12,536 nt of DNA from DMER64 sp964554535 (GTDB lineage Bacteria; Bacteroidota; Bacteroidia; Bacteroidales; UBA932): NCBI GenBank assembly GCA_964554535.1, contig CAZKPB010000031.1, forward strand, positions 1 to 12,536. The letters are read 5' to 3'. Positions 5,955-12,536 of this stretch are shown here, piece after piece (position 1 is the first letter of the stretch; every line of letters starts with the position of its first letter). A program made the position numbers and the translations under genes. The notes under the pieces are model-generated. The model was not told the DNA's origin, ran no database searches, and saw only the letters and a program-made list of their open reading frames with translations.

Positions 5955-7898
5955 CTATTTCTTGAAGTCTCTTACCAAAAAGTAAGCATTCTTGGGTTGG
6001 TAATCCACATCAAGCAGTAAAGGATAATTGTTTGCACCCAGCCAGGAGTCCTTGTCACCCACGTTCCAGAAGGTCACACACTGAATGTCGTCTTTATGCT
6101 TGCGCATTACACGAAACAACATATCATACTGTGAAGCCAGTTTTTGTTTTACCGCATCGCTGATTTCTACGGCTTCACGGCTGAAGTTGAAACCACCGCC
6201 AAAGTCCACATTGGCCCGCACGTCCAATTCGGTAATGTGAATATTGTCCACAATGGTGGCATATTTGGTAATGGCCGCATCAAAGTCCGCTTCCAGAGGC
6301 GAATTGATGTTGTAGTGACCCTGCATGCCAATACCTTCAATGGGAATACCCTCGGCCTTCATACTCTTTACCATATTGTAAATGCGGTCGCGTTTTACGG
6401 GGTCGGTTTCATTGTAGTCGTTGTAGAACAAAATGGCGTTGGGGTCGGCTTCGCGGGCATATTGGAAGGCTTTCTTTATAAATTCGTCACCGGCAATCTG
6501 ATAATACAACGAGCGACGGTACGGGGAGGAGGCGTCCACGCTGTCGGTTATGGCTTCATTGACAACGTCCCAGGCGTAAACCACGTCTTTGTAACGGGTA
6601 ACAATGGCTTCAATGTGTTTTTTCATACGAGCAAACAGCACGTCTTTTGAAACCAGGTTGTGCTGGCGGTCATAGAACATCCATTCTGCGGTCTGTGAGT
6701 GCCATACCAGGCAGTGACCACGCAGTTTGATACCGTTTTCACGGGCATAATTGGCCACTTTGTCGGCATCTTCCCAGTCAAAACGTCCTTCGTACGGTTC
6801 GGTGGGTTGCGGCTTCATCACGTTTTCTGCCGTAATGCTGTTAAACTCTCTCTTAACCAATGCTTTTTGTTCCGGAACGGTAACGTTGTTGAGGTTCACG
6901 GCGGCACCAATCATAAAGTAATCCTGGTAGGCATCCTTCAAACCGTTGGGTTTTACTACGGGTTTGGAAGCTTGTTCCGTAAAGAAATCGGTCATCATAG
7001 TGAAGTACTGCGGGGCAAAACAGCCCTGGCCGTGACCGCCGCCGGGCACGGATACAAAGGTGGCATTGCCGCCGGCATAATCGTATGCGGTTTTCAAGTG
7101 CACACTCTGGCACTGAGGCACTACGTTGTCGGCATCGCCGTGGATGATGAGCATATCGGCATCATCGGGGTTCACATAATTTACGGGGCTGATAAGTTTT
7201 ACCCAGTCCGGTTCGGTACGGGGGTCTTTTTTGCCTATCAATGCGGCTTCGGGCGATTTTTCATCGTTAGGCGTCGTACAGTTCAAGAAATAAGCCATAT
7301 CCACGGGACCGAACCAGTCCACTACGGCATTTACGTCACTGCTGGCATCCGGGCAATTGCCCACTTTCCCTTCCACGTCAATGGCTACGGGACCGCTTAC
7401 AAGCGATTTCACCCCGTTGGTTACCCCCGCATAGGCGGCCAGGTGTCCGCCGGACGAGAAACCGGTGATGCCCACAAAAGAAGGATCCAGATTGTAAGTA
7501 GCCGCATTAGCACGGATAAAGCGGATGGCCGCTTTCACGTCCTGAATCTGGGCCGGCCAGGGAGCATCGGCGCTGGAACGGTGGTTGATGGAAACAACGG
7601 CAAAGCCGGCTTCGAGCAGCGGACCGCCAATGGCTGCCGTTGCCATGGCTTTGGCATTGTTCATAAACCAGGCACTACCGTATATGATTACAATAGGTTT
7701 GTAGGCGGCCTGCGCCTGATTGGGCAGGTATATGTCCAGATTGTGGCTTTCCAGCTGGTCTGCCGCATAGTTGACATCCGTCCAGCTCTTGGAGAACGTG
7801 CCTTCGGCCGGGCCTTTAGGCATTTGGAACCCCTGACCCTGGGCCAGGAGCGAGAGGCAGCACAAAGAAAGTGCTAACGTCAGTAGTTGTTTTTTCAT
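5955..7898 (-). CDS. Secreted esterase-GH10 endo-xylanase fusion
   Basis: A 647-residue bifunctional enzyme. Residues 1 to about 22 form a Sec signal peptide ending LLAQG without a good lipobox, so the protein is probably released to the periplasm or outside. Residues about 40-310 are an alpha/beta-hydrolase of the BD-FAE/dienelactone-hydrolase-like type: GFSSG elbow (146-150, Ser148), acid in HGDADNVVP (Asp257) and His289 in GGGHG. Residues about 320-645 are a GH10 domain with WDVVNEA (acid/base Glu448) and HITELDVR (nucleophile Glu557), plus TAENVMKP and CLVWHSQ motifs. GH10 cuts beta-1,4-xylan internally, and the esterase likely removes acetyl or feruloyl groups from the same chain. Both triads look intact. 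Fusions of esterase with GH10 are known in rumen Bacteroidota. The gene has its own -7 octamer and is divergent from the GH43 gene. Confidence 0.94.
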   Translation of the reverse strand: MKKQLLTLALSLCCLSLLAQGQGFQMPKGPAEGTFSKSWTDVNYAADQLESHNLDIYLPNQAQAAYKPIVIIYGSAWFMNNAKAMATAAIGGPLLEAGFAVVSINHRSSADAPWPAQIQDVKAAIRFIRANAATYNLDPSFVGITGFSSGGHLAAYAGVTNGVKSLVSGPVAIDVEGKVGNCPDASSDVNAVVDWFGPVDMAYFLNCTTPNDEKSPEAALIGKKDPRTEPDWVKLISPVNYVNPDDADMLIIHGDADNVVPQCQSVHLKTAYDYAGGNATFVSVPGGGHGQGCFAPQYFTMMTDFFTEQASKPVVKPNGLKDAYQDYFMIGAAVNLNNVTVPEQKALVKREFNSITAENVMKPQPTEPYEGRFDWEDADKVANYARENGIKLRGHCLVWHSQTAEWMFYDRQHNLVSKDVLFARMKKHIEAIVTRYKDVVYAWDVVNEAITDSVDASSPYRRSLYYQIAGDEFIKKAFQYAREADPNAILFYNDYNETDPVKRDRIYNMVKSMKAEGIPIEGIGMQGHYNINSPLEADFDAAITKYATIVDNIHITELDVRANVDFGGGFNFSREAVEISDAVKQKLASQYDMLFRVMRKHKDDIQCVTFWNVGDKDSWLGANNYPLLLDVDYQPKNAYFLVRDFKK

Positions 7899-7938
7899 TT
7901 GTAGTTTAAGTAAGTTAGATATGTATCTGTATTTGTTA

Positions 7939-7946
7939 CAAATTTA
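7939..7946 (-). promoter_or_regulatory. Candidate -7 box for the esterase-GH10 gene
   Basis: On the minus strand this reads TAAATTTG, a full match to TAnnTTTG, with exactly 40 bases between it and the ATG at 7898. The identical octamer lies on the other strand at 7983-7990. No TTTG -33 element is at the consensus distance, which could mean an activator is needed. Confidence 0.5.
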
Positions 7947-7982
7947 GGTAAAAACAGACAACCATTCCACTGTATTTTTATG

Positions 7983-7990
7983 TAAATTTG
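7983..7990 (+). promoter_or_regulatory. Candidate -7 box for the GH43-CE1 operon
   Basis: Reads TAAATTTG, a full match to TAnnTTTG, with exactly 40 bases between it and the ATG at 8031. It mirrors the box at 7939-7946, leaving 36 bases between the two octamers in which the -33 regions of both promoters would have to overlap. No consensus -33 was found for either. Confidence 0.5.
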
Positions 7991-8000
7991 TGTCATTCCT

Positions 8001-8028
8001 TTAACTCTTAACTCATAACTCATAATTC
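8001..8028 (+). repeat. Four tandem 7-base repeats in the GH43 leader
   Basis: Four contiguous heptamers, TTAACTC, TTAACTC, ATAACTC and ATAATTC, end two bases before the GH43 start codon. They occupy the place of a ribosome binding site. They lie downstream of the proposed -7 box, so they would be in the mRNA leader. AT-rich tandem heptamers of this style occur in other intergenic regions of Bacteroidota as far as I recall; no function is known to me. Confidence 0.7.
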
Positions 8029-8030
8029 AG

Positions 8031-9668
8031 ATGAAACGTACTGTCCTACTCTTTCTTCTGCCGCTTCTTCTTGCGGTGCCCGGCTGCAACACGGCTCCAA
8101 AAACCACGGAATGCATTAACCCACTGACTTACACAGATATACCAGACAACGACTGGATTCGTGTAGGTGAAGACTACTATATGGTCAGCACCACCATGTA
8201 CTTCTGCCCCGGTGCACCCATTATGCACTCCAAAGACTTGGTGCACTGGCGTATTGTAAATTACGTCTACGACTATCTTGCCGATGACGACATCTACAAC
8301 CTGCGCAACGGCCGCAACGCCTACGGCAAAGGCCAGTGGGCCACCTCGCTGCGGCACAGGGACGGTGTGTTTTATGCCCTGTTCTCGTCCAACGACCAGG
8401 GAAAGACCTATGTCTACAAAACCACCGACATTGAAAACGGCAAATGGCAGCAAACCATACTGGACCGCCACTTTCACGACGCCAGCCTGCTGTTTGAAGA
8501 CGACCGCGTTTTTCTGGTATGGGGCAATGGAGACCTGCAGATTACGGAACTCAAGAATGACCTGTCCGGCGTCAAGGAAGGAGGCGTGGACCAACTGCTG
8601 ATATCGGCCCCAAAAGAAGGTTACAACCTGCGTGCCGAGGGATCCCACTTCTATCACATTGGCGACTACTACTACGTCATTGAAATTGACTGGCCCAGCG
8701 GCGGCGTCCGCACGGAAAGCTGCTGGCGCAGCAAAGAGTTGCTGGGTAAATACGAACGCAAAGTCATCCTGAGCGGCGAATTTGACGGCCGAGGCGACGG
8801 CGTGGCCCAGGGAGGTATTATAGAAACACAGCACGGAGACTGGTACGCCATAATGTTCCAGGACCACGGGGCCGTAGGCCGCATCCCAACCCTGCAACCC
8901 GTTACCTGGGTGGACGAATGGCCCATTTTGGGTGACAATACCGTTCCCGTAAAACAATTTTCCGTAAACCTTCCCGAATTCGGGGAAAATTATGTGTGGG
9001 CCGGCGATGAATTTGATTACGTGTCCAATAATGACCTGGCACTGGTATGGCAATGGAATCACAAACCGGAAAACTCCCTGTGGTCACTCACCGACCGTCC
9101 GGGATGGCTCCGGCTGACCACCGGCCAATTGGCCACTGATATTATGGATGCCCGCAATACCCTTACACAACGTACCGTAGGTCCCAAATGCCAGTCAGAA
9201 GTCATGATGGACGCTTCCGGAATGAAGCCCGGAGACTTTGCCGGCATTTGCGCCTTCCAAAGCAACTACGGCCAGATTGGCGTGGTAGTGGCCGAAGACG
9301 GTTCCAAATCCCTGCAAGCCTTTACCCGCATCCCCCCGCAACGCCGCTTCAGAAGAAATGCCGACCCCGACGAACCCCAGCCGGTGGAAACACGCACCCA
9401 ACTGCTCAATATTCCGCTGCAAAGCAACCAGGTATGGCTCCGCATCAAATACGTGTTTACGCCCGTGACGGAAAGTGACGGGGAAGCGGACAAAGCCTAT
9501 ATGAGCTACTCGCTGGACGGTCAAAACTGGACCGACGTGGAAGGCTCCCTCCAGATGCGTTACACCCTGGACCTGTTTACCGGCTACCGTACCGTACTGT
9601 ACAACTACGCCACCATGGCCCCGGGAGGTTACGCAGACTTTGACTATTTCCATCAGAACATACTCTAA
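8031..9668 (+). CDS. GH43 glycosidase, lipoprotein (beta-xylosidase or arabinofuranosidase)
   Basis: A 545-residue enzyme with a signal peptide ending VPGC (Cys19), probably lipid-anchored. The five-bladed GH43 propeller covers about 28-310. The opening motif YTDIPDNDWIRVGEDYYMVSTTM (34-56) is that of the group near subfamily 12, where the first Asp (Asp36) is the general base. The pKa-modulating Asp is probably Asp150 in HDASLLF, and the acid Glu203 in RAEGSHFY. A C-terminal concanavalin-like beta-sandwich (about 325-545, GH43_C2 or DUF1349 type) follows, ending GGYADFDYF. Family members remove xylose or arabinose from xylo-oligosaccharides or arabinoxylan; sequence alone does not decide which. 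The residue usually Pro after the second Asp of the PD motif is Asn here (PDND). The CE1 gene follows after 22 bases without a terminator, so the two form an operon. Confidence 0.93.
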   Translation: MKRTVLLFLLPLLLAVPGCNTAPKTTECINPLTYTDIPDNDWIRVGEDYYMVSTTMYFCPGAPIMHSKDLVHWRIVNYVYDYLADDDIYNLRNGRNAYGKGQWATSLRHRDGVFYALFSSNDQGKTYVYKTTDIENGKWQQTILDRHFHDASLLFEDDRVFLVWGNGDLQITELKNDLSGVKEGGVDQLLISAPKEGYNLRAEGSHFYHIGDYYYVIEIDWPSGGVRTESCWRSKELLGKYERKVILSGEFDGRGDGVAQGGIIETQHGDWYAIMFQDHGAVGRIPTLQPVTWVDEWPILGDNTVPVKQFSVNLPEFGENYVWAGDEFDYVSNNDLALVWQWNHKPENSLWSLTDRPGWLRLTTGQLATDIMDARNTLTQRTVGPKCQSEVMMDASGMKPGDFAGICAFQSNYGQIGVVVAEDGSKSLQAFTRIPPQRRFRRNADPDEPQPVETRTQLLNIPLQSNQVWLRIKYVFTPVTESDGEADKAYMSYSLDGQNWTDVEGSLQMRYTLDLFTGYRTVLYNYATMAPGGYADFDYFHQNIL

Positions 9669-9690
9669 ACACCACTTCAATTTTCGTAAT

Positions 9691-10866
9691 ATGAACTTCA
9701 AACTTACCTTAAGCTGCACCCTGCTGGCTATGTGCCTGTGTGCAGGGGCCTCGGCCCAAAACTTTCAGAGAGAGACTTTTCCGGAAGGCTCGGTTTCTCC
9801 GGTAACCAACATCAACCGTAACTCGTACCCCCGCCTTCTGGCAGACAACAGCGTTATGTTCCGGGTAAACGCCCCGCAAGCCGCCAAAGTACAGATTGAC
9901 CTGGGTGGCAAAAAATACGATATGGAACGCTCCGACAAAGGCGTATGGACTGTCACCACGCAACCCCAGGTACCCGGATTCCATTACTATTCCCTTATTG
10001 TAGACGGCGTATCGGTAGCCGACCCGGCCAGCCAGTCGTACTTTGGCAGCAGCCGTATGTCCAGTGCCATTGAAATTCCGGAAAAAGGAATGGAAGTATT
10101 TGAAAACCAAGACGTACCTCACGGAGAAGTCCGTACGATCTACTATTTTTCCAAATGGGACAATGCCTGGCGTCCGCTGTGCATCTACACCCCGGCCGGC
10201 TACAACGAGGGTAAAGACAGATACCCGGTAGTCTATATTCAGCACGGAGGCGGTGAAGACCACCGCGGTTGGGTAGACCAGGGACGTACCGCCCAGATAA
10301 TGGACAACCTCATTGCTGCCAAAAAAGCCGTACCTATGATTGTGGTCAGCTCAAACAGCAACGTCACCACGCGCAGCGGCAACGGAGGCGGTGGCGGTTA
10401 CAACTGGGAAGGTATGCAGGCTTTCCGCCGGGAAATGATAGAAAATATCATCCCGTTTGTAGACAAGACCTACCGTACCCTGGCCGACAAACAGCACCGC
10501 GCCATGTGTGGTCTGTCCATGGGTGGCGGCCAGTCCTTCTACATAGGACTGCGGTCTCCCGATGTATTTGCCAACGTGGGTGTATTCTCCACCGGAATGT
10601 TTGGAGGTATTTCCGGAGCCGCCGGATTGGACCTGGAAAAAGAAGTTCCCGGTATCTTGTCAGACACCAAGAACTTCAACAAGGGTCTGGACGTATTTTT
10701 TATCAGTTGCGGGGAACAGGATCCCAGAATCCAATACACCCGTGACATTGTCAAGAAAATGCAGTCACAGGGCGTGGAAGTGTCCTTCAACTCTTATCCC
10801 GGTGACCACGAGTGGCAGGTATGGCGCAAATCGCTTCTGGAATTTTCCCAAAAGTTGTTCAAATAG
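9691..10866 (+). CDS. CE1-family esterase (feruloyl or acetyl-xylan esterase)
   Basis: From the ATG at 9691 the protein has 391 residues. An upstream in-frame ATG at 9640 lies inside the GH43 gene and would put 17 extra residues before the signal peptide, so 9691 is chosen. Residues 1-22 are a Sec signal ending GASA, with predicted cleavage before Gln23. About 35-130 is an early-set beta-sandwich (PxxxLxxxNSVMFRVNAPQAAKVQIDL type), common before CE1 catalytic domains in Bacteroidota. About 150-391 is the esterase D/CE1 domain (PF00756): QHGGGEDHRGW (184-194), nucleophile GLSMGGG (Ser276), acid in SCGEQD (Asp344) and His373 in GDHEWQVWR. Members cleave ferulate or acetate from arabinoxylan. 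It lies 22 bases after GH43 and is followed by a strong terminator, so it ends that operon. Confidence 0.93.
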   Translation: MNFKLTLSCTLLAMCLCAGASAQNFQRETFPEGSVSPVTNINRNSYPRLLADNSVMFRVNAPQAAKVQIDLGGKKYDMERSDKGVWTVTTQPQVPGFHYYSLIVDGVSVADPASQSYFGSSRMSSAIEIPEKGMEVFENQDVPHGEVRTIYYFSKWDNAWRPLCIYTPAGYNEGKDRYPVVYIQHGGGEDHRGWVDQGRTAQIMDNLIAAKKAVPMIVVSSNSNVTTRSGNGGGGGYNWEGMQAFRREMIENIIPFVDKTYRTLADKQHRAMCGLSMGGGQSFYIGLRSPDVFANVGVFSTGMFGGISGAAGLDLEKEVPGILSDTKNFNKGLDVFFISCGEQDPRIQYTRDIVKKMQSQGVEVSFNSYPGDHEWQVWRKSLLEFSQKLFK

Positions 10867-10873
10867 GCTCTAC

Positions 10874-10916
10874 AAAAAGGAAAGAGGGTGACCCGCATAA
10901 GGCCACCCTCTTTTTT
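10874..10916. terminator. Bidirectional terminator between CE1 and second carboxylesterase genes
   Basis: AAAGAGGGTG (10881-10890) pairs with CACCCTCTTT (10904-10913), and after one mismatch two inner C-G pairs can close the loop. A T run follows to 10916 on the plus strand. On the other strand the corresponding T run is interrupted by two C residues, so termination of the CE1 operon is likely stronger than that of the minus-strand gene. Confidence 0.88.
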
Positions 10917-10937
10917 ATGTAACAGGTAAGTTCTATC

Positions 10938-12473
10938 TTATCTCTGAGCTACAATAGGATCTCCCATTTCCGAGTTTTCCACGTCAGTGCTGTCCAGTTT
11001 GAAGAGCATAAACTGAGGAGTGGCAGTGGTATAAGGAGTCCATTCGCCGCCGTCCTTGCCGTTGGGGTCACCGAATTTGGCAAAGTTACTCCAGGAAGTC
11101 AACATCTTTTCGGAAAGATTCCAGTCACCGTCGGTCCAAGGTCTCCAGCTATGTTGCAGGGATTTAAATACAAACCACAGGTCAGATGAGTGGAAAGCGC
11201 CTTTGAGGATACCGTCGTAGGTTCTGCCGTCAGTGGGCAGGGGACGGGCAAATTCGTAAGCATATGAACGGTTGCCTACGCCTTCACGATTAATGCAGAA
11301 GTCTGCAATACCCTGGGCCATGTTGCCCATATCGTTCAAGGTGTAACCAATCATATAGGGCACGTCTGCCAGATTACCGTCTTTGGCGGCATCGTCAAAA
11401 CTTTGCAGAGAAACATAACCGTCTACAATGGGAGAAGCGGTCATACGGGTACGGTTGCCGGTAACGGCAGTGTACAGACTACCTACGGTGTAAATGGTTT
11501 CGGTAGAAGCGGCACGCATTTTCTTAAGGTCGGTAAGACCCGCCCAATCCATAATTTCTTTGGTCTGCAGTTCGGATTGCTCTAAGGTCATAGGGCCACC
11601 CATACCACCCATGCCACGCATGGCGAAAGCAGCGGGAGCTGCAGGGGCACCGGGGGCTGCAGGGGCTGCAGGAGCGGCGGGAGCGGCGGGAGCGGCGGGA
11701 GCAGTTGTCAGACCGCCACCACTCATAATCACGGCATTATTAAATAGGCCTTTGGCCAGCGGAGAGGCACACAGCGTCTTTACACTGCCGGCACCTGCAC
11801 TTTGTCCGAATATCATTACGTTGTCGGGGTCACCGCCAAACTGGGCAATGTTATTCTTCACCCATTTGAGAGACTCAATCTGGTCCAGAATGCCGTAGTT
11901 ACCGGAAACGTGATTGGGGCTTTCTTCAGAAAGTTCGGGATAGGTAAGGAAGCCGAACACACCCAGACGGTAGTTGATGGACACCAGTACCACGTCTTTG
12001 TTGGCCCATTCCTGACCGTCAAATTCCGGTTCGGAACCCCAACCTTCTCTGTAACCGCCACCATGAATCCACAAAGCCACGGGAAGTTTTTTATCAACCT
12101 GACCGGGAGCTTTTGTCCAAACGTTCAAATACAGGCAATCTTCACTATAGGGTGCTTCGTCGCCATAACCCCATTCGGTCGCATATCCGCCGGGATAATG
12201 AACGGCCTGATAACCCGGATGGCCAAATTTGTCGGCCAGCATAATGCCTTCCCAAGGAACTACCGGCTGAGGAGCTTTCCAGCGAAGATCTTTGATGGGA
12301 GCAGCTGCATAGGGAATACCGCGGAACGCATACACTCCGTCAATTTCTGCAGGAACTCCCTGAACCTGACCACCCTCGATAGTCAACACAGGGCATTCCT
12401 TTACGGAAGACCCCACTCCGGCCGCGCAGCTCACTAAAGCAAGCGCAGACAACAGAAACAATAGTTTTTTCAT
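10938..12473 (-). CDS. Type-B carboxylesterase, lipoprotein (paralogue 2) with Ala-Pro repeat insert
   Basis: A 511-residue COesterase-family (PF00135) protein. It has a classic lipobox LVSC (Cys16). Family motifs are SEDCLYLNVW (110-119), oxyanion HGGGY (137-141), nucleophile elbow GQSAGA (223-228, Ser225; Gln where Glu is usual), GYTLNDMG in which Asp381 aligns with the catalytic Glu of paralogue 1, and GAFHSSD (His428). All triad positions are therefore filled, with Asp instead of Glu as acid. Long blocks match paralogue 1, for example LCASPLAKGLF. After MSGGGLTT an insert of about 25 Ala/Pro residues (258-282) and a Met/Gly-rich stretch (284-295) occurs that paralogue 1 lacks. Ester hydrolysis on decorated xylan is inferred from the neighbours. 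It converges on the CE1 gene; its promoter region is cut by the window edge or has no TAnnTTTG match. Confidence 0.93.
   Translation of the reverse strand: MKKLLFLLSALALVSCAAGVGSSVKECPVLTIEGGQVQGVPAEIDGVYAFRGIPYAAAPIKDLRWKAPQPVVPWEGIMLADKFGHPGYQAVHYPGGYATEWGYGDEAPYSEDCLYLNVWTKAPGQVDKKLPVALWIHGGGYREGWGSEPEFDGQEWANKDVVLVSINYRLGVFGFLTYPELSEESPNHVSGNYGILDQIESLKWVKNNIAQFGGDPDNVMIFGQSAGAGSVKTLCASPLAKGLFNNAVIMSGGGLTTAPAAPAAPAAPAAPAAPGAPAAPAAFAMRGMGGMGGPMTLEQSELQTKEIMDWAGLTDLKKMRAASTETIYTVGSLYTAVTGNRTRMTASPIVDGYVSLQSFDDAAKDGNLADVPYMIGYTLNDMGNMAQGIADFCINREGVGNRSYAYEFARPLPTDGRTYDGILKGAFHSSDLWFVFKSLQHSWRPWTDGDWNLSEKMLTSWSNFAKFGDPNGKDGGEWTPYTTATPQFMLFKLDSTDVENSEMGDPIVAQR
11628..11702 (-). repeat. In-frame 9-base tandem repeat coding for Ala-Ala-Pro units
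   Basis: Twenty-five codons inside the carboxylesterase are built from repeats of a 9-base unit, giving (Ala-Ala-Pro)n with one Gly replacement. On the plus strand the units GGAGCGGCG are exactly tandem at 11671-11697, next to diverged units GGGGCTGCA. Because the unit is a multiple of three, gain or loss of copies keeps the frame. It lies between the nucleophile region and the next helix, at a surface loop of the fold by alignment with paralogue 1. Confidence 0.9.
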
Positions 12474-12490
12474 AATTAAATTATACTAGT

Positions 12491-12510
12491 GATGCGTTAA
12501 GCGACGCATC
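12491..12510. promoter_or_regulatory. Inverted repeat upstream of the second carboxylesterase
   Basis: GATGCG (12491-12496) and CGCATC (12505-12510) form a perfect 6-base inverted repeat with an 8-base spacer, 17 to 36 bases upstream of the start at 12473. It could be an operator or a leader hairpin. No T run follows on either strand, so it is not a terminator. Confidence 0.4.
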
Positions 12511-12536
12511 TGAGTTTGTAACTTATTATTAATTAT

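Noticed and set aside
6699..7877. 392-residue plus-strand open frame opposite the esterase-GH10 gene
   Set aside because: It is entirely antisense to a gene with two complete catalytic domains. The translation shows no family motifs, and the lack of stops follows from the codon choice of the real gene.
8046..9062. 338-residue minus-strand open frame opposite the GH43 gene
   Set aside because: Antisense shadow of a certain gene, rich in Val/Phe/Gly with no domain or signal that I can support.

Overview
The window looks like chromosomal DNA from a gut- or rumen-type member of the Bacteroidales (Bacteroidota). Most starts lack a Shine-Dalgarno sequence, several genes are preceded by the -7 octamer TAnnTTTG typical of this phylum, signal peptides and lipoboxes are of the Bacteroidota style, and all the larger enzymes resemble parts of xylan-degradation loci of this group. 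Genus cannot be assigned by eye.

Layout. Positions 1-456 hold no gene: there is a GC-rich intergenic repeat family (three copies, one degenerate) and the terminator of the first gene. 457-2025 (-) is a lipoprotein type-B carboxylesterase. 2112-2639 (+) is a GNAT acetyltransferase transcribed divergently from it. 2636-2842 (-) is a small two-helix membrane protein whose stop overlaps the GNAT stop. 2867-3058 shows no convincing gene. 3059-3337 (+) is a small hydrophobic membrane protein of a type common in Bacteroidota, followed after 43 bases by 3381-5882 (+), a lipoprotein GH54 alpha-L-arabinofuranosidase with an unusual C-terminal region (NEW3-like segment plus an interrupted lamin-tail domain). 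A bidirectional terminator separates it from 5955-7898 (-), a secreted esterase-GH10 xylanase fusion. A 132-base divergent intergenic region with two identical -7 octamers leads to an apparent two-gene operon: 8031-9668 (+) GH43 glycosidase and 9691-10866 (+) CE1-type esterase. Another bidirectional terminator separates this from 10938-12473 (-), a second type-B carboxylesterase lipoprotein carrying an Ala-Ala-Pro repeat inside its catalytic domain.

Together the enzymes fit breakdown of a decorated, esterified arabinoxylan: the GH10 domain cuts the backbone, GH54 and probably GH43 remove arabinose or xylose, and four esterase domains (the GH10-fused one, CE1, and two type-B esterases) could remove acetyl or hydroxycinnamoyl groups. 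No SusC/SusD pair, hybrid two-component regulator or transporter lies in the window, so this is an enzyme cluster or the enzyme part of a larger polysaccharide utilisation locus. Substrates are inferred from family membership, not shown. The least ordinary items are the GH54 architecture, the coding 9-base repeat in the last gene, the intergenic repeat family at the left end, and the symmetrical divergent promoter region at 7899-8030.
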